NCBI GenBank assembly: GCA_947307375.1 | Contig: CAMZIX010000014.1 | Location: 1-17,773 of the forward strand | DNA length: 17,773 bases | DNA from: an uncultured Clostridia bacterium | GTDB taxonomy: Bacteria > Bacillota_A > Clostridia > Oscillospirales > Oscillospiraceae | Direction of reading: 5' to 3' | Part shown: positions 1 to 6,994 of the stretch, piece after piece | Layout of the letters: each line of letters starts with the position of its first letter | Numbering within the stretch: the first letter of the stretch is position 1 | The notes under the pieces: model-generated | Told to the model about the DNA's origin: nothing | Database searches by the model: none | What the model saw: the letters and a program-made list of their open reading frames with translations, nothing else | Translations under genes and position numbers: made by a program

Positions 1-1
1 G

Positions 2-556
2 GGCGTCGCGCGCGAGGAGGAGCTGGTCGGCAGCGGCGTGTGCTACTGCGCGGTCTGCGACGGAGCGTTCTACGCCGGCCGCCCGGTGGCGGTATGCGGC
101 GGCGGCAACAGCGCCCTGCAGGACGCGCTGCTGCTGAGCGAGAGCTGCAGCAGGGTGTATCTCGTCCACCGCCGCGACAGCTTCCGCGGCGAGCAGAAGC
201 TGGTCGAGGCGCTCGAAAAGCGCGAAAACGTGGAGTTCGTGCTCAACGCCGTCGTAAAGGCGCTGGAGGGCGAGGAGGAGCTCTCCGGCCTCGTGCTGGA
301 GCAGGAGGGCGTCGAGAGAAAACTCGCCGTAGACGGCCTTTTCGTGGCCATCGGGCACCAGCCGGACAACGGCGCCTTCGCCGACTATCTGGCGCTTGAC
401 CCCAAGGGCTACGCCGACAGCGGCGAGGACTGCCTGACCGGGACCCCGGGCCTTTTCGTGGCAGGCGACTGCCGCAGAAAGTCGGTGCGTCAGCTCACGA
501 CCGCCGCGGCGGACGGCGCGGTGGCGGCCCTGGCCGCGGTCAAATACCTCTCATAA
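2..556 (+). CDS. trxB: Thioredoxin reductase, C-terminal part (5' end outside window)
   Basis: Flavoprotein that passes electrons from NADPH via FAD and a redox-active disulfide to thioredoxin in the cytoplasm. The reading frame is open from base 2, so the N-terminal FAD-binding part lies off the left edge; 184 residues are visible. In order the fragment shows the active-site motif CAVCDG (fragment residues 16-21), the dinucleotide-binding motif GGGNSA, the NADPH-phosphate contact motif HRRDSFR, and the closing FAD motif GLFVAGDC. The usual active site is CATC; CAVC is a common variant and both cysteines are present. HRRxxFR argues for NADPH use rather than the ferredoxin- or flavin-dependent variants. 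The gene ends at TAA 554-556 just before a strong terminator and converges on ccsA. It could be a related disulfide reductase, but the motif order is typical of TrxB. Confidence 0.93.
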   Translation, partial: GVAREEELVGSGVCYCAVCDGAFYAGRPVAVCGGGNSALQDALLLSESCSRVYLVHRRDSFRGEQKLVEALEKRENVEFVLNAVVKALEGEEELSGLVLEQEGVERKLAVDGLFVAIGHQPDNGAFADYLALDPKGYADSGEDCLTGTPGLFVAGDCRRKSVRQLTTAAADGAVAALAAVKYLS

Positions 557-566
557 GCAGAAGCGC

Positions 567-602
567 AAAAAGCGGCGGATCCGAAAGGATCCGCCGCTTT
601 TT
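567..602. terminator. Bidirectional intrinsic terminator between trxB and ccsA
   Basis: A perfect inverted repeat pairs 567-582 with 587-602 around a GAAA loop (583-586). The GC core is flanked by A-runs on the left and T-runs on the right, so a U-tract follows the stem in either direction. It lies 11 bases after the trxB stop and 14 bases from the ccsA stop, so it can end both convergent transcripts. Confidence 0.93.
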
Positions 603-616
603 CGCGCGTCATGGGC

Positions 617-1405
617 TTAACCGTAGGAATGCAGGCCGGGCAGGAGCGTGTTGACCCCCGCGAAGGTGAAGAACACCACCGGCACTGCGATGACGACGAA
701 CCAGGCGAGGAAGGCCGCGTCCTTTTTCCGGCGCAGGCGCAGGTGCAGATAGACCGCGTAGATGATCCAGGTGATCAGCGCCCAGGTCTCCTTGGGATCC
801 CAGGTCCAGAAGGCGGACCAGGCCTGCTCGGCCCAGATCGCGCCGGAGAGGATCACGACCGTCAGAAACAGGAAGCCGAAGCCGACCAGGCGGTAGATCA
901 GGTAGTCCATCTGCGCGAGGCGGGTGCTGTCGGCGTTCTCCTGCTTTTTCGTCAGGAGATAGCGCAGGCCGACGCAGCCGGCCAGGATGAAGGCCGCGTA
1001 GGAGAACACGGCGGAGCCGATGTGGATGCCGAACCAGGCGCTGCGCAGCGCGGGCATCAGCTCGGTGATCTCCTTGGGCTGCAGCGCGGCGTAGGAGAGC
1101 ACCAGCAGGGCGGCCGGCATCGCGGCGGTGCAGAGCCAGTCCGCCTTCAGCCGGCTGCGCACGACGATCAGCAGCAGCGCGATGCCCCAGGCGAAGGCGT
1201 TGGCGAATTCAAACTGGTTCGACAGCGGGATCCGGCGGGCGACGATGCCGCGCAGGATGAGAAACAGCGTCTGCAGGGCGAAGGCGCCGACGAACAGCAG
1301 CCAGGCCGCCTTCGTCAGCCCTTCCTTTTTGAAGGCTGTGCCGGAAAACTGCAGGATCACGGCCAGGAAATACAGGCCGAGCACGACGAAAAACAGGACG
1401 TTCAT
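617..1405 (-). CDS. ccsA: Cytochrome c biogenesis protein CcsA/ResC (System II heme handling)
   Basis: Integral membrane protein of 262 residues with about eight hydrophobic segments. With ResB it forms the System II cytochrome c synthetase, which carries heme across the membrane and attaches it to CXXCH motifs on the outer face. The family's tryptophan-rich WWD signature is clear around residues 190-208, including FWTWDPKE. His128 in the segment WFGIHIG and His259 in the terminal HSYG match the conserved heme-liganding histidines that flank the WWD loop. Length fits the CcsA/ResC subunit and not the much longer fused CcsBA form. The ATG at 1405-1403 overlaps the resB stop as ATGA, so the two are translationally coupled. 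It is the last gene of the operon, whose only visible c-type cytochrome is NrfA. Confidence 0.94.
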   Translation of the reverse strand: MNVLFFVVLGLYFLAVILQFSGTAFKKEGLTKAAWLLFVGAFALQTLFLILRGIVARRIPLSNQFEFANAFAWGIALLLIVVRSRLKADWLCTAAMPAALLVLSYAALQPKEITELMPALRSAWFGIHIGSAVFSYAAFILAGCVGLRYLLTKKQENADSTRLAQMDYLIYRLVGFGFLFLTVVILSGAIWAEQAWSAFWTWDPKETWALITWIIYAVYLHLRLRRKKDAAFLAWFVVIAVPVVFFTFAGVNTLLPGLHSYG

Positions 1406-2652
1406 ACGGGATCCTCCTTGGTATACTCTCGCAGCAGCGCCTGCAGCTCCAGGCGCGTGCCCTCCGGCTTCGGGCCGCCGACGGCGTAGCCCTCCGCGTC
1501 GACCTTGACCAGCACCGGCGGCAGGAAGAAGATCAGGAAGAGGCCGGCGACCATCAGCACGAAGCAGGCGATCAGCAGGGCGTTGACCAGCCGCGGGGTG
1601 TGCTTGATGCGAAGGCCGGGGTAGGAAACGGGGGCGTTGAAGGTAAAGCGCAGGGGCGCGATCTCGATCACGTCGCCCGGCTGCAACAGGCGCATGGTCT
1701 TGGTTTCCCTCTCCACGGTCTGCACGTAGTAGACGGGGTGGGGATAAGTCCGGTCGCCGGTGTCGACCGGCATGATGTTCCCCTCGGCGTTCAGGATATA
1801 GTCCGGATACAGCGCGACGAACCAGACGCCGCTGACGTTGTCCATCGAGAGGAAGGACAGATCGGTCATCGTGAAGGTGTCCGAGCCGCCATTGTTGAGA
1901 TTGGTCACGGTGATGGAGCCGGCCGTGCCGTAGGACTGTTGATAGACCTTGTAAGGGCCGAAGCTCATCGGATGGTTGACGCTGATCGTGCCGCTTTTGC
2001 TGCGCCCGTCGGGCAGTGTGATCGTCAGCGCGCTTTCAAAATCCAGACGGCCGTTTTCGTCGGAGGCGCGGAAGGAGGCGACGGAGAAGCCGGCGGCGCC
2101 GTCCGCGGAGGGGAGCAGCACGCTCTCGCCGGGCATGCAGTCCATGTCGATCACTTTGGGCGTATACAGCGCCGCCGCGCCGAAGAGCACGGTCAGAAGG
2201 ATGGCCAGGTGCGTAATGAAGCTGCCGTAGCGCCCATAGCGGCGCTTGACATACACCCGCGCTCCGCCGAGCTCCGCGCGGCGGCAGCCGGTATCCGTCA
2301 GATGCCGCTCCAGCAGCTCCCGCCCCTGCTGCGGCAGCTCGGTGACCGGCAGGCAGGCCGTGTCGGCAAGCTCGGTTTTCGAGGCTTTGACGACGGAAAA
2401 AATGCGCAGCACGGAGCAGAGCGTCAGATTCAGGCACAGCAGCACCAGCAGCAGGATGAAATACCAGCTTGTGAAGATCCGGTGGACCTGCAGGAGCAGC
2501 AGCGCGGGATGGATGTTCGGGTAGTTTTCCACGTACCAGCTCAGCTCTTTCCCCTGCGGGATGACCGAGCCGACAATGGAAAGGACGGCGATCAGGATCA
2601 GCAGCAGGATGCCGAAGCGCATCGAGCGCAGATAGTTGAGGATCTTTTTCAT
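1402..2652 (-). CDS. resB: Cytochrome c biogenesis protein ResB/Ccs1
   Basis: 416-residue partner of CcsA in System II cytochrome c maturation. Hydrophobic segments lie near residues 13-32, 61-85 and 144-163, and a last one near 353-381, with a large extracytoplasmic domain (about 165-350) between the third and fourth. This matches the ResB plan. Conserved features include the N-terminal stretch ending GSVIPQG and the GSFITHLAILL segment, whose histidine (148) is typical of the family. ATG 2652-2650 is preceded by TGGAG eight bases upstream. The gene follows nrfA after 66 bases that hold a strong stem-loop. No thiol-reducing partners (CcdA, ResA) are in the window, although System II normally needs them, so they must be elsewhere if the system works. 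Confidence 0.94.
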   Translation of the reverse strand: MKKILNYLRSMRFGILLLILIAVLSIVGSVIPQGKELSWYVENYPNIHPALLLLQVHRIFTSWYFILLLVLLCLNLTLCSVLRIFSVVKASKTELADTACLPVTELPQQGRELLERHLTDTGCRRAELGGARVYVKRRYGRYGSFITHLAILLTVLFGAAALYTPKVIDMDCMPGESVLLPSADGAAGFSVASFRASDENGRLDFESALTITLPDGRSKSGTISVNHPMSFGPYKVYQQSYGTAGSITVTNLNNGGSDTFTMTDLSFLSMDNVSGVWFVALYPDYILNAEGNIMPVDTGDRTYPHPVYYVQTVERETKTMRLLQPGDVIEIAPLRFTFNAPVSYPGLRIKHTPRLVNALLIACFVLMVAGLFLIFFLPPVLVKVDAEGYAVGGPKPEGTRLELQALLREYTKEDPV

Positions 2653-2671
2653 GCGTATTTCTCCAGGAAGA

Positions 2672-2701
2672 ACGCCGCCCGCCCTTCGGGGCGGGCGGCG
2701 T
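2672..2701 (-). promoter_or_regulatory. GC-rich stem-loop with UUCG loop between nrfA and resB
   Basis: Bases 2672-2684 and 2689-2701 form a perfect 13-bp, almost all G-C stem closed by TTCG. On the minus strand (the operon strand) the loop reads CGAA and no U-run follows, so it is not a standard intrinsic terminator. It sits 17 bases after the nrfA stop and 19 bases before the resB start. A role in protecting the nrfA 3' end or reducing read-through into resB is inference. Confidence 0.8.
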
Positions 2702-2718
2702 CAATGTGCGGATACGGT

Positions 2719-4353
2719 TCAGCGCTGGAACATGCCCAGGGCCTGGTTGCAGAGCTTCTCGGCCATATCGAGGCAGTAATCCGTGAGCTTCGGGTTGTGC
2801 ACGCCCTCGGCGTTCTCGACGAAGACGAAGTCCCAGTAGAACTGCGCGTCTCTGGCGAGGGAGCGGACCGCCGCCAGCTCTTCGTCGCTCAGCTCATTGT
2901 CCTCCACGGCCTTGGCCAGACGCTCGGTCAGGAACTCCAGCTCGTAGCCGATGGAGTAGGTCCGGGCTTCGATGCGCTCTTGCTCGGCGCGCACCTCGGC
3001 TTCGAGGTCCTCGTGGCACTTGGAGCACTCGCCCTCGAGCAGCGCGGGATTCTCGAGCGGGCTCTTCAGGCTGTGGTCCTTGAAGACGGTGCCGTCCTCG
3101 GCCTCGACCTGCGGCATATGGCAGTCGGCGCAGGTGTAGTCGTTGCGGTGCTGGCTGCCCTCGCCCAGGAAGGTCTCGATCTCGGGGTGCTGCACCTTGA
3201 TCTGGCGCACGCCGGTGCGCGGGTTGGTGTAGTCGGCGAAGGGCTCGCCGTCCGGGAAGTTGGAGCCGTCGTTGTAGAAGGCGAGGATCGCGTCCGGGCT
3301 CATGCTGGCGAGGCTGTTGTGCGGCAGCGTGGTCGCGCCGCCGTTGCCGGGATCGAAGAAGTACTCGTTGTGGCACTGGCCGCAGGCGAGGTTGGCCGCG
3401 TCAATGGATTCAAAGTCTTCGCCCACGCCGTCGATCAGATAGGTGTGGGTCACCGTGACGACGCCGGGGGTATTGGCATGGCAGGTGTAGCAGCTGACGG
3501 GCTCGGTCAGCACGTTCACCAGCTCCATGAAGGAGCCGCCGTAGACCTCGATGCCCTGCTCGTTGACCATGTTGGTGAACTGCGGGGTCTTGCAGGTCCA
3601 GCAGGAGGCCTTGGAGTTTTCGCCGGTGCGCTTGGTCTCCACGACGTCCTCGAGCGTGTAGGCGTGGCCGCGGGCGGCCTTGTAGTCCTTGGAGAAGCCG
3701 TAGGGCTCATAGAGGATCTTCAGCATCGGGTAATCGACGAGGTAATCGGTGACGTCCTTGTTCTCCTCGGTCGAGGCCCAGCTGGCGTAGATGTAGGGGT
3801 ACTGCTCCGACCAGTCCTTGGCCAGCGTGACGGTGACGCCGGACTTGGTCTGCACCTTTTCGGCAACGGTCTCGGCCTTGACGACGGAGCCGCCGAAGGT
3901 CACGGGCTTGATGCCGCCGGCGTCAAGGGCGTTGATGATGGCGTTCTTGATGCCGTTGGAGCTGATGGTGGCGCCGGAGATCGCGTCGACCTTCAGGCTC
4001 TGCTTCTGGAAGATCTTGGCGGGCAGGCGCTTGACGGCCTCGGTGCCGATGCCGTCGGTCTCCTTGTGCTCGTCGACCTTGATCTGGTAGATCTTTTCAT
4101 TGTCGGCGACGACGGTCACGGCGATATCGCCGTTGCGGCCGGGCGCGGTGCCGCTCAGGGTGAGCGCGGATTCCGGCACCTCGCTGTCCTTCACGCCGGC
4201 GCGGGCGGGGATCTGCGCGACGATGACGCCGACGATGATGACGACGAGGAGGAAAAGGGCGCAGCAGAGTCCGGCCAGATCGGCGCGGGCCTGCCTCCGC
4301 AGCTTTTTGTTGCTGCTCTTCAGGTTTCGCAGGAGTCTTTTCCACTTTTTCAT
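2719..4353 (-). CDS. nrfA: Membrane-anchored FMN-binding domain fused to pentaheme cytochrome c nitrite reductase (NrfA)
   Basis: 544 residues. NrfA reduces nitrite to ammonium with six electrons. Residues 1-24 are basic, 26-48 form one membrane anchor, and the rest should lie outside the membrane. Residues about 68-145 are an FMN_bind domain: HKETDGIG at 96-103 and SGATISS at 126-132, where Thr129 is the expected site of covalent FMN attachment by ApbE. The NrfA part follows with all five heme sites in canonical order: CWTCK (251-255, the lysine-ligated active-site heme), CYTCH (288), CGQCH (324), CADCH (408) and CSKCH (443). Candidate active-site residues are Arg228 (RGHAY), Tyr331 and His402; Glu330, Tyr331, Lys386 and Gln388 match the calcium site. 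Start ATG has GGAGG six bases upstream. No nrfH gene is adjacent. The NrfA assignment is very secure; the electron route through FMN is inference. Confidence 0.95.
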   Translation of the reverse strand: MKKWKRLLRNLKSSNKKLRRQARADLAGLCCALFLLVVIIVGVIVAQIPARAGVKDSEVPESALTLSGTAPGRNGDIAVTVVADNEKIYQIKVDEHKETDGIGTEAVKRLPAKIFQKQSLKVDAISGATISSNGIKNAIINALDAGGIKPVTFGGSVVKAETVAEKVQTKSGVTVTLAKDWSEQYPYIYASWASTEENKDVTDYLVDYPMLKILYEPYGFSKDYKAARGHAYTLEDVVETKRTGENSKASCWTCKTPQFTNMVNEQGIEVYGGSFMELVNVLTEPVSCYTCHANTPGVVTVTHTYLIDGVGEDFESIDAANLACGQCHNEYFFDPGNGGATTLPHNSLASMSPDAILAFYNDGSNFPDGEPFADYTNPRTGVRQIKVQHPEIETFLGEGSQHRNDYTCADCHMPQVEAEDGTVFKDHSLKSPLENPALLEGECSKCHEDLEAEVRAEQERIEARTYSIGYELEFLTERLAKAVEDNELSDEELAAVRSLARDAQFYWDFVFVENAEGVHNPKLTDYCLDMAEKLCNQALGMFQR

Positions 4354-4403
4354 GGCGGTCCTCCATGGTGATGATCGGACTGATTGACAGCCTGTACATC
4401 TTT

Positions 4404-4432
4404 ATTCTACTGGAAGCGCCGCCTTTTGTCAA
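4404..4432 (-). promoter_or_regulatory. Sigma-A-type promoter of the nrfA operon
   Basis: Minus strand: a perfect -35 TTGACA (4427-4432), a 17-base spacer and -10 TAGAAT (4404-4409), about 50 bases upstream of the nrfA ATG. It is the best promoter match in the window and is correctly placed between the fhs terminator and nrfA. Confidence 0.85.
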
Positions 4433-4465
4433 GGGAGACGGCGCTTCAAAAGCACTTGAAAAGTG
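4413..4465 (-). promoter_or_regulatory. Two inverted repeats at the nrfA promoter (candidate operators)
   Basis: A 9-bp inverted repeat, GAAGCGCCG (4413-4421) and CGGCGCTTC (4439-4447), has its centre on the -35 box. A second short palindrome, CACTT-GAA-AAGTG (4453-4465), is centred near 4459, about 62 bases upstream of the predicted transcription start. The first is placed like a repressor site or RNA hairpin remnant, the second like a class I activator site. Neither matches the FNR consensus TTGAT-N4-ATCAA. Both assignments are inference from symmetry and position. Confidence 0.4.
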
Positions 4466-4469
4466 ATGG

Positions 4470-4504
4470 AAAAAGGCCGCCGTTTTTATTCCGGCGGCCT
4501 TTTT
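4470..4504 (-). terminator. Intrinsic terminator after fhs
   Basis: Stem 4470-4482 with 4492-4504 around a nine-base loop. The core is GGCCGCCG, flanked by A-runs and T-runs, so a U-tract follows on the minus strand. It lies about 20 bases past the fhs stop and separates the fhs operon from the nrfA promoter. Confidence 0.9.
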
Positions 4505-4524
4505 GGCAGAATGCGGTGCGGCGC

Positions 4525-6195
4525 TCAGAACAGACCCGTGATACGTCCGTTTTCGTCCACGTCGATCTTCTCGGCGGCGGGGACGCGCGGCAGGCCGGGC
4601 ATCGTCATGATGTCGCCGGTGTAGGCCACGATGAAGCCCGCGCCCGCGCAGACCTTGACGTTGGACACGTTCACCGTGAAGTCCTGCGGCGCGCCGAGCA
4701 GCGTCGGGTCGTCGGAGAAGGAATACTGGGTCTTCGCCATGCAGATCGGCAGAACGCCGAAGCCGAGCTTCTCCAGCTCGGCCGCCTTCTTCTTCGCGGC
4801 CGGGAGCATCAGCAGGTGCCTGGCGTGGTAGATGCGCTTGGCGATCGCGCGGATCTTCTCCTCGATCGGCAGATCCAGCTCGTAGGTGAAGCGGAAGTCG
4901 TTGGGCTGCTCGCACAGACGTACGACCTCCTCGGCCAGGGCGACGCCGCCCTCGCCGCCCTTGGCCCAGACCTCGCTGAGCGCGACGTTCACGCCGAGCT
5001 CTTTGCATTTGGCCTCGACCAGGCGCAGCTCCGCCTCGGTGTCCGTCGGGAAGGCGTTGATCGCCACGACGCAGGGCAGTCCGAATACGTCCTTGACGTT
5101 GCTCACATGCTGCAGCAGGTTGGGCAGGCCCTTTTCCAGCGCCTCGAGGTTTTCGCTGTTCAGCTCCGTCTTCGGCACGCCGCCGTGGTATTTCAGCGCG
5201 CGCACCGTCGCCACGACGACCACCGCGCTGGGGTGCAGATCCGACATGCGGCACTTGATGTCCACGAATTTCTCCGCGCCCAGGTCGGCGGCGAAGCCGG
5301 CCTCGGTGACCACGTAATCGGCCAGCTTCAGGGCCGTGTGCGTGGCGGTGACGGAGTTGCAGCCGTGGGCGATGTTGGCGAAGGGGCCGCCGTGCACGAA
5401 GGCGGGGGTGCCCTCAAGGGTCTGCACGAGGTTCGGCTTGATCGCGTCCTTCAGCAGCGCCGTCATCGCGCCCTCGGCCTTCAAGTCGTGGGCGGTGACG
5501 GGACGGCCGTCGAAGGTGTAGCCCACGATGATCCGGGCCAGACGCTCCTTCAGGTCCTTCAGGTCGGCGGCGAGACAGAGCACGGCCATGATCTCGCTGG
5601 CCACCGTGATCTCAAAGCCGTCCTCGCGGGGCACGCCCTGCATCCGGCCGCCCAGGCCGCTGACGATGTGGCGCAGCTGGCGGTCGTTCATGTCCACGGC
5701 GCGCTTCCAGGTGATCTGCTTGGGATCGATGCCGAGGGCGTTGCCCTGCTGGAGATGGTTGTCCAGCATCGCGGCCAGCAGGTTGTTGGCCGCGCCGATC
5801 GCGTGGAAATCGCCGGTGAAATGGAGGTTGATGTCCTCCATCGGCACCACCTGCGCGTAGCCGCCGCCGGCGGCGCCGCCCTTGACGCCGAACACGGGCC
5901 CCAGCGAGGGCTCGCGCAGGGCGACGACGGCGTTCTTGCCGATCTTCCGCAGGCCGTCGGTCAGGCCGACGCTGGTCGTGGTCTTGCCCTCGCCCGCCGG
6001 GGTGGGGGTGATGGCGGTCACGAGGATCAGCTTGCCCTTCTCGGGCAGCTCCTTCAGGGCGTGGATGTCGAGCTTGGCCTTGTAGCGGCCGTAGTTTTCC
6101 ACCGCGTCCTCCGGGATGCCGAGGGAGGCGGCGACTTCGCTGATGGGACGCAGCGTGCAGCGCTGCGCAATTTCGATGTCGGTCAGATAGGCCAT
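4525..6195 (-). CDS. fhs: Formate-tetrahydrofolate ligase (10-formyl-THF synthetase)
   Basis: Cytoplasmic enzyme that joins formate to tetrahydrofolate using ATP, giving 10-formyl-THF for purine synthesis and one-carbon metabolism and, in acetogens, the methyl branch of the Wood-Ljungdahl pathway. At 556 residues it has the usual family length. The ATP-binding loop [12 protein letters not shown] lies at residues 63-74. Family stretches such as [19 protein letters not shown] (about 94-112), the segment ending in [10 protein letters not shown], and [14 protein letters not shown] are intact. The start is ATG 6195, preceded by a purine-rich run including AGGAAAG. It follows the SDR gene after 21 bases and is the last gene of a three-gene operon. 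No other Wood-Ljungdahl gene is in the window, so acetogenesis cannot be concluded. Confidence 0.97.
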   Translation of the reverse strand: MAYLTDIEIAQRCTLRPISEVAASLGIPEDAVENYGRYKAKLDIHALKELPEKGKLILVTAITPTPAGEGKTTTSVGLTDGLRKIGKNAVVALREPSLGPVFGVKGGAAGGGYAQVVPMEDINLHFTGDFHAIGAANNLLAAMLDNHLQQGNALGIDPKQITWKRAVDMNDRQLRHIVSGLGGRMQGVPREDGFEITVASEIMAVLCLAADLKDLKERLARIIVGYTFDGRPVTAHDLKAEGAMTALLKDAIKPNLVQTLEGTPAFVHGGPFANIAHGCNSVTATHTALKLADYVVTEAGFAADLGAEKFVDIKCRMSDLHPSAVVVVATVRALKYHGGVPKTELNSENLEALEKGLPNLLQHVSNVKDVFGLPCVVAINAFPTDTEAELRLVEAKCKELGVNVALSEVWAKGGEGGVALAEEVVRLCEQPNDFRFTYELDLPIEEKIRAIAKRIYHARHLLMLPAAKKKAAELEKLGFGVLPICMAKTQYSFSDDPTLLGAPQDFTVNVSNVKVCAGAGFIVAYTGDIMTMPGLPRVPAAEKIDVDENGRITGLF

Positions 6196-6216
6196 GGGAT
6201 TCTCTCTCTTTCCTGT

Positions 6217-6978
6217 TTATTCGATGCCCTGCTGGCGGCACCAGATGTTCATGACGAGCTTCACCGGGAGGAATTTGACCAGGCGCACCTGGCGGCGCAC
6301 CGGGCTGCCGAGGATGGACACGACTTTTTTCTTCGCCAGGTCCTTCAACGCCTGCGCGGCCACTTCCTCCGGACCGTACCAGCGGTCGACGTAGCGGATG
6401 TAGGCGTCGTGCTGCGCGTGCTGCTGGAATTCGGTCCTGATCCAGCCCGGGCAGACGCACATCACGTGGATACCCTTCGGGCGCAGCTCGCGCCAGAGCG
6501 CGCGGGAGAGATTGAGCACATAGCTCTTGCTCGCGCCGTAGACGGCCTGGCAGGGCACCGGCTGCCAGGCGGAGTTGGAGCCCATGTTGACGATGCGCGC
6601 GCCGCGCTTCATATAGGGCAGACTCAGATGGCACATGGCCGTCAGCGCGAGGGCGTTGAGCCGCGCGCTCATCAGCAGCTTATCCAGCTCCTTTTCCGCA
6701 AAGGGGCCGAACACGCCGCAGCCGGCGGCGTTGACGAGCAGGGAGATCTCGGGCTTTTCCCGCTCGAGCAGCGCCTGATAGGCCTCCGTGCCGCCGTCCG
6801 CGGCCAGGTCCAGCGCCAGGGGCCGGACGGGATTGCGGCACTGCGCTTTCAGCTCCTCCAGACGCTCAGCGCGGCGGGCGATGACCCAGATCTCGTCGAA
6901 GCTCTCCGCCCGGTCGACGGCGCGGACGAATTCCCGCCCGATCCCGGCGGAAGCGCCGGTGATGACAGCGATCTTCAT
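6217..6978 (-). CDS. Short-chain dehydrogenase/reductase (SDR) family oxidoreductase
   Basis: 253-residue Rossmann-fold NAD(P)-dependent oxidoreductase of classical SDR type. Visible motifs are the cofactor loop TGASAGIG (7-14), NAAG (83-86), catalytic Ser134 in NMGSNS, the YGASK motif (Tyr147, Lys151) and PGWIRTEF (177-184). ARR after the second beta strand (34-36) offers basic residues that could favour NADP(H), which is inference. The C-terminal 40 residues are basic and partly hydrophobic, as in SDRs that work at membranes on lipids or ketoacyl substrates, but no substrate can be named. ATG 6978 has GAGGGAGG just upstream. It lies 16 bases after the dipeptidase gene and 21 before fhs, so it is probably co-transcribed with both. 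Confidence 0.9.
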   Translation of the reverse strand: MKIAVITGASAGIGREFVRAVDRAESFDEIWVIARRAERLEELKAQCRNPVRPLALDLAADGGTEAYQALLEREKPEISLLVNAAGCGVFGPFAEKELDKLLMSARLNALALTAMCHLSLPYMKRGARIVNMGSNSAWQPVPCQAVYGASKSYVLNLSRALWRELRPKGIHVMCVCPGWIRTEFQQHAQHDAYIRYVDRWYGPEEVAAQALKDLAKKKVVSILGSPVRRQVRLVKFLPVKLVMNIWCRQQGIE

Positions 6979-6994
6979 GTCGGCGGCCTCCCTC

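Noticed and set aside
1600..4371. A plus-strand open frame of about 920 codons opposite resB and nrfA
   Set aside because: Same reason: it is the GC-rich antisense shadow of two well-supported genes and shows repetitive Gly/Val/Asp/His composition.
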